Below, one piece after another: positions 5,647-6,057 of a stretch of 6,057 bases of DNA. The DNA comes from Undibacterium sp. (lineage in GTDB: Bacteria > Pseudomonadota > Gammaproteobacteria > Burkholderiales > Burkholderiaceae_D). The DNA lies in contig JAIELM010000279.1 of the NCBI GenBank assembly GCA_019752975.1, positions 1-6,057 of the forward strand. Reading direction: 5' to 3'. How positions within the stretch are numbered: position 1 is the first letter of the stretch; every line of letters starts with the position of its first letter. Both the position numbers and the translations under genes were made by a program. Below the pieces are notes generated by a model that saw only the letters and a list, made by a program, of their open reading frames with translations, was not told the DNA's origin and did no database searches.

Positions 5647-5755
5647 GATCAACAATCACCTTTGATCAATCACAGGAATGCGCTTGGCATTTACTGGAAA
5701 TTTTTCCAGTATTGTGTGCTTGGTTATGCTGTTCATAACGTATAGGTTAAAGCGA
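5647..5755. terminator. Convergent intergenic region with several hairpins
   Basis: Between the regulator stop and the stop of the convergent gene lie four short dyads. They are GATCAA/TTGATC (5647-5667), TACTGGAAA-TT-TTTCCAGTA (5692-5711, perfect 9-bp arms), GTTATG-N5-CATAAC (5723-5739) and, just across the boundary, AAGCG-ATTA-CGCTT (5750-5763, covering the convergent stop codon). None is followed by a strong T-run. The 5692-5711 palindrome is the best candidate for a bidirectional transcription end. Confidence 0.4.
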
Positions 5756-6057
5756 TTACGCTTCAGCAATAGTAGTTCCGCCACGCTCAACAACACCTCC
5801 AGCAGCAGTAGAAGCCCACGCTGTAGAACTACCACTGTCTGCGGTATTATTGTTGGCGGGACTAGCGCTAGCCTCCTCCCCCACAATACGTACATACTTC
5901 CCTACCATATTTCCTGCATTTAATGGTGCCTTCTTCACATAATAGGCGCCATTGGCGGCTTGTTGACCCGTCTTAAAATTGAGATAGTAAGTACTACGCC
6001 ACCCCGTGAATGCCAGACGATTCGTGACACGATCTAATGGCCAAAAATTATCGATGA
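5756..6057 (-). CDS. C-terminal part of an unidentified protein (5' end outside window)
   Basis: This minus-strand frame is open from the window edge (first full codon 6055-6053) to TAA 5758-5756, giving 99 residues. It starts with IDNFWPLDRVTNRLAFTGW and a YYLNFKTGQQAANGAYYVKK stretch, followed by GKYVRIVGEE. It ends in a low-complexity tail rich in Ala, Ser, Thr, Asn and Gly. There is no transmembrane helix and no cysteine. I do not recognise the family. The aromatic, Asn/Gly-rich part and the flexible tail would suit a surface, secreted or phage-structural protein, but that is a guess. It converges on the response regulator. It is preferred to the overlapping plus-strand frame (5678-5923) and the other minus-strand frame (5656-5895) because it alone continues to the window edge and has a less biased protein composition. 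Confidence 0.5.
   Translation of the reverse strand, partial: IDNFWPLDRVTNRLAFTGWRSTYYLNFKTGQQAANGAYYVKKAPLNAGNMVGKYVRIVGEEASASPANNNTADSGSSTAWASTAAGGVVERGGTTIAEA

Noticed and set aside
5656..5923. Plus-strand frame 5678-5923 and minus-strand frame 5656-5895
   Set aside because: Both overlap the better-supported partial gene at 5756-6057. They have biased compositions (Ser/Arg-rich; Leu/Val-rich) and neither extends to the window edge.

Overview
The window looks like a chromosomal, moderately AT-rich Gram-negative segment. The hybrid kinase with an HDLRQP-type H-box and exported TPR sensor, the NarL/FixJ regulator and the general gene style suggest a betaproteobacterium of the Burkholderiales/Oxalobacteraceae kind. 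That placement is an inference from protein style, not from a marker gene.

Layout. Bases 1-363 (+) hold the C-terminal end of an MFS transporter. Bases 364-1376 have no long gene but are not empty. Read on the minus strand, they hold a small family of exported cysteine-rich peptides: one intact gene (827-991), one copy with two stop codons and a lost cysteine (448-621), and one badly decayed remnant (about 1285-1338). A 90-bp element with terminal inverted repeats (1189-1278) lies right beside the remnant. Upstream in the same direction is a membrane-anchored glutaredoxin/thioredoxin-fold protein with a CSFC motif (1377-1829, -). A roughly 500-bp divergent intergenic region rich in perfect inverted repeats (1830-2334) separates it from a hybrid sensor histidine kinase (2335-4821, +) and its likely partner, a LuxR/NarL-type response regulator (4990-5646, +). 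The right edge (5756-6057, -) is the C-terminal end of an unidentified protein convergent with the regulator.

How the parts may work together. The kinase has a signal peptide, a TPR-rich region predicted to be periplasmic, one transmembrane helix, HisKA, HATPase and a receiver domain, so it probably reads an extracytoplasmic or protein/peptide cue and passes phosphate to the NarL-type regulator.

The most interesting item is the intact peptide gene. Its mature product, about 31 residues, carries a twin CX3C pattern (C-x3-C-x13-C-x3-C), the spacing of disulfide-stapled helical hairpins such as small Tim proteins and plant alpha-hairpinins. It sits downstream of a membrane-anchored CxxC protein and divergent from a kinase with an exported TPR domain. 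A peptide / redox-partner / sensor unit is an attractive hypothesis, but only the gene structures and the repeat family are directly visible here.
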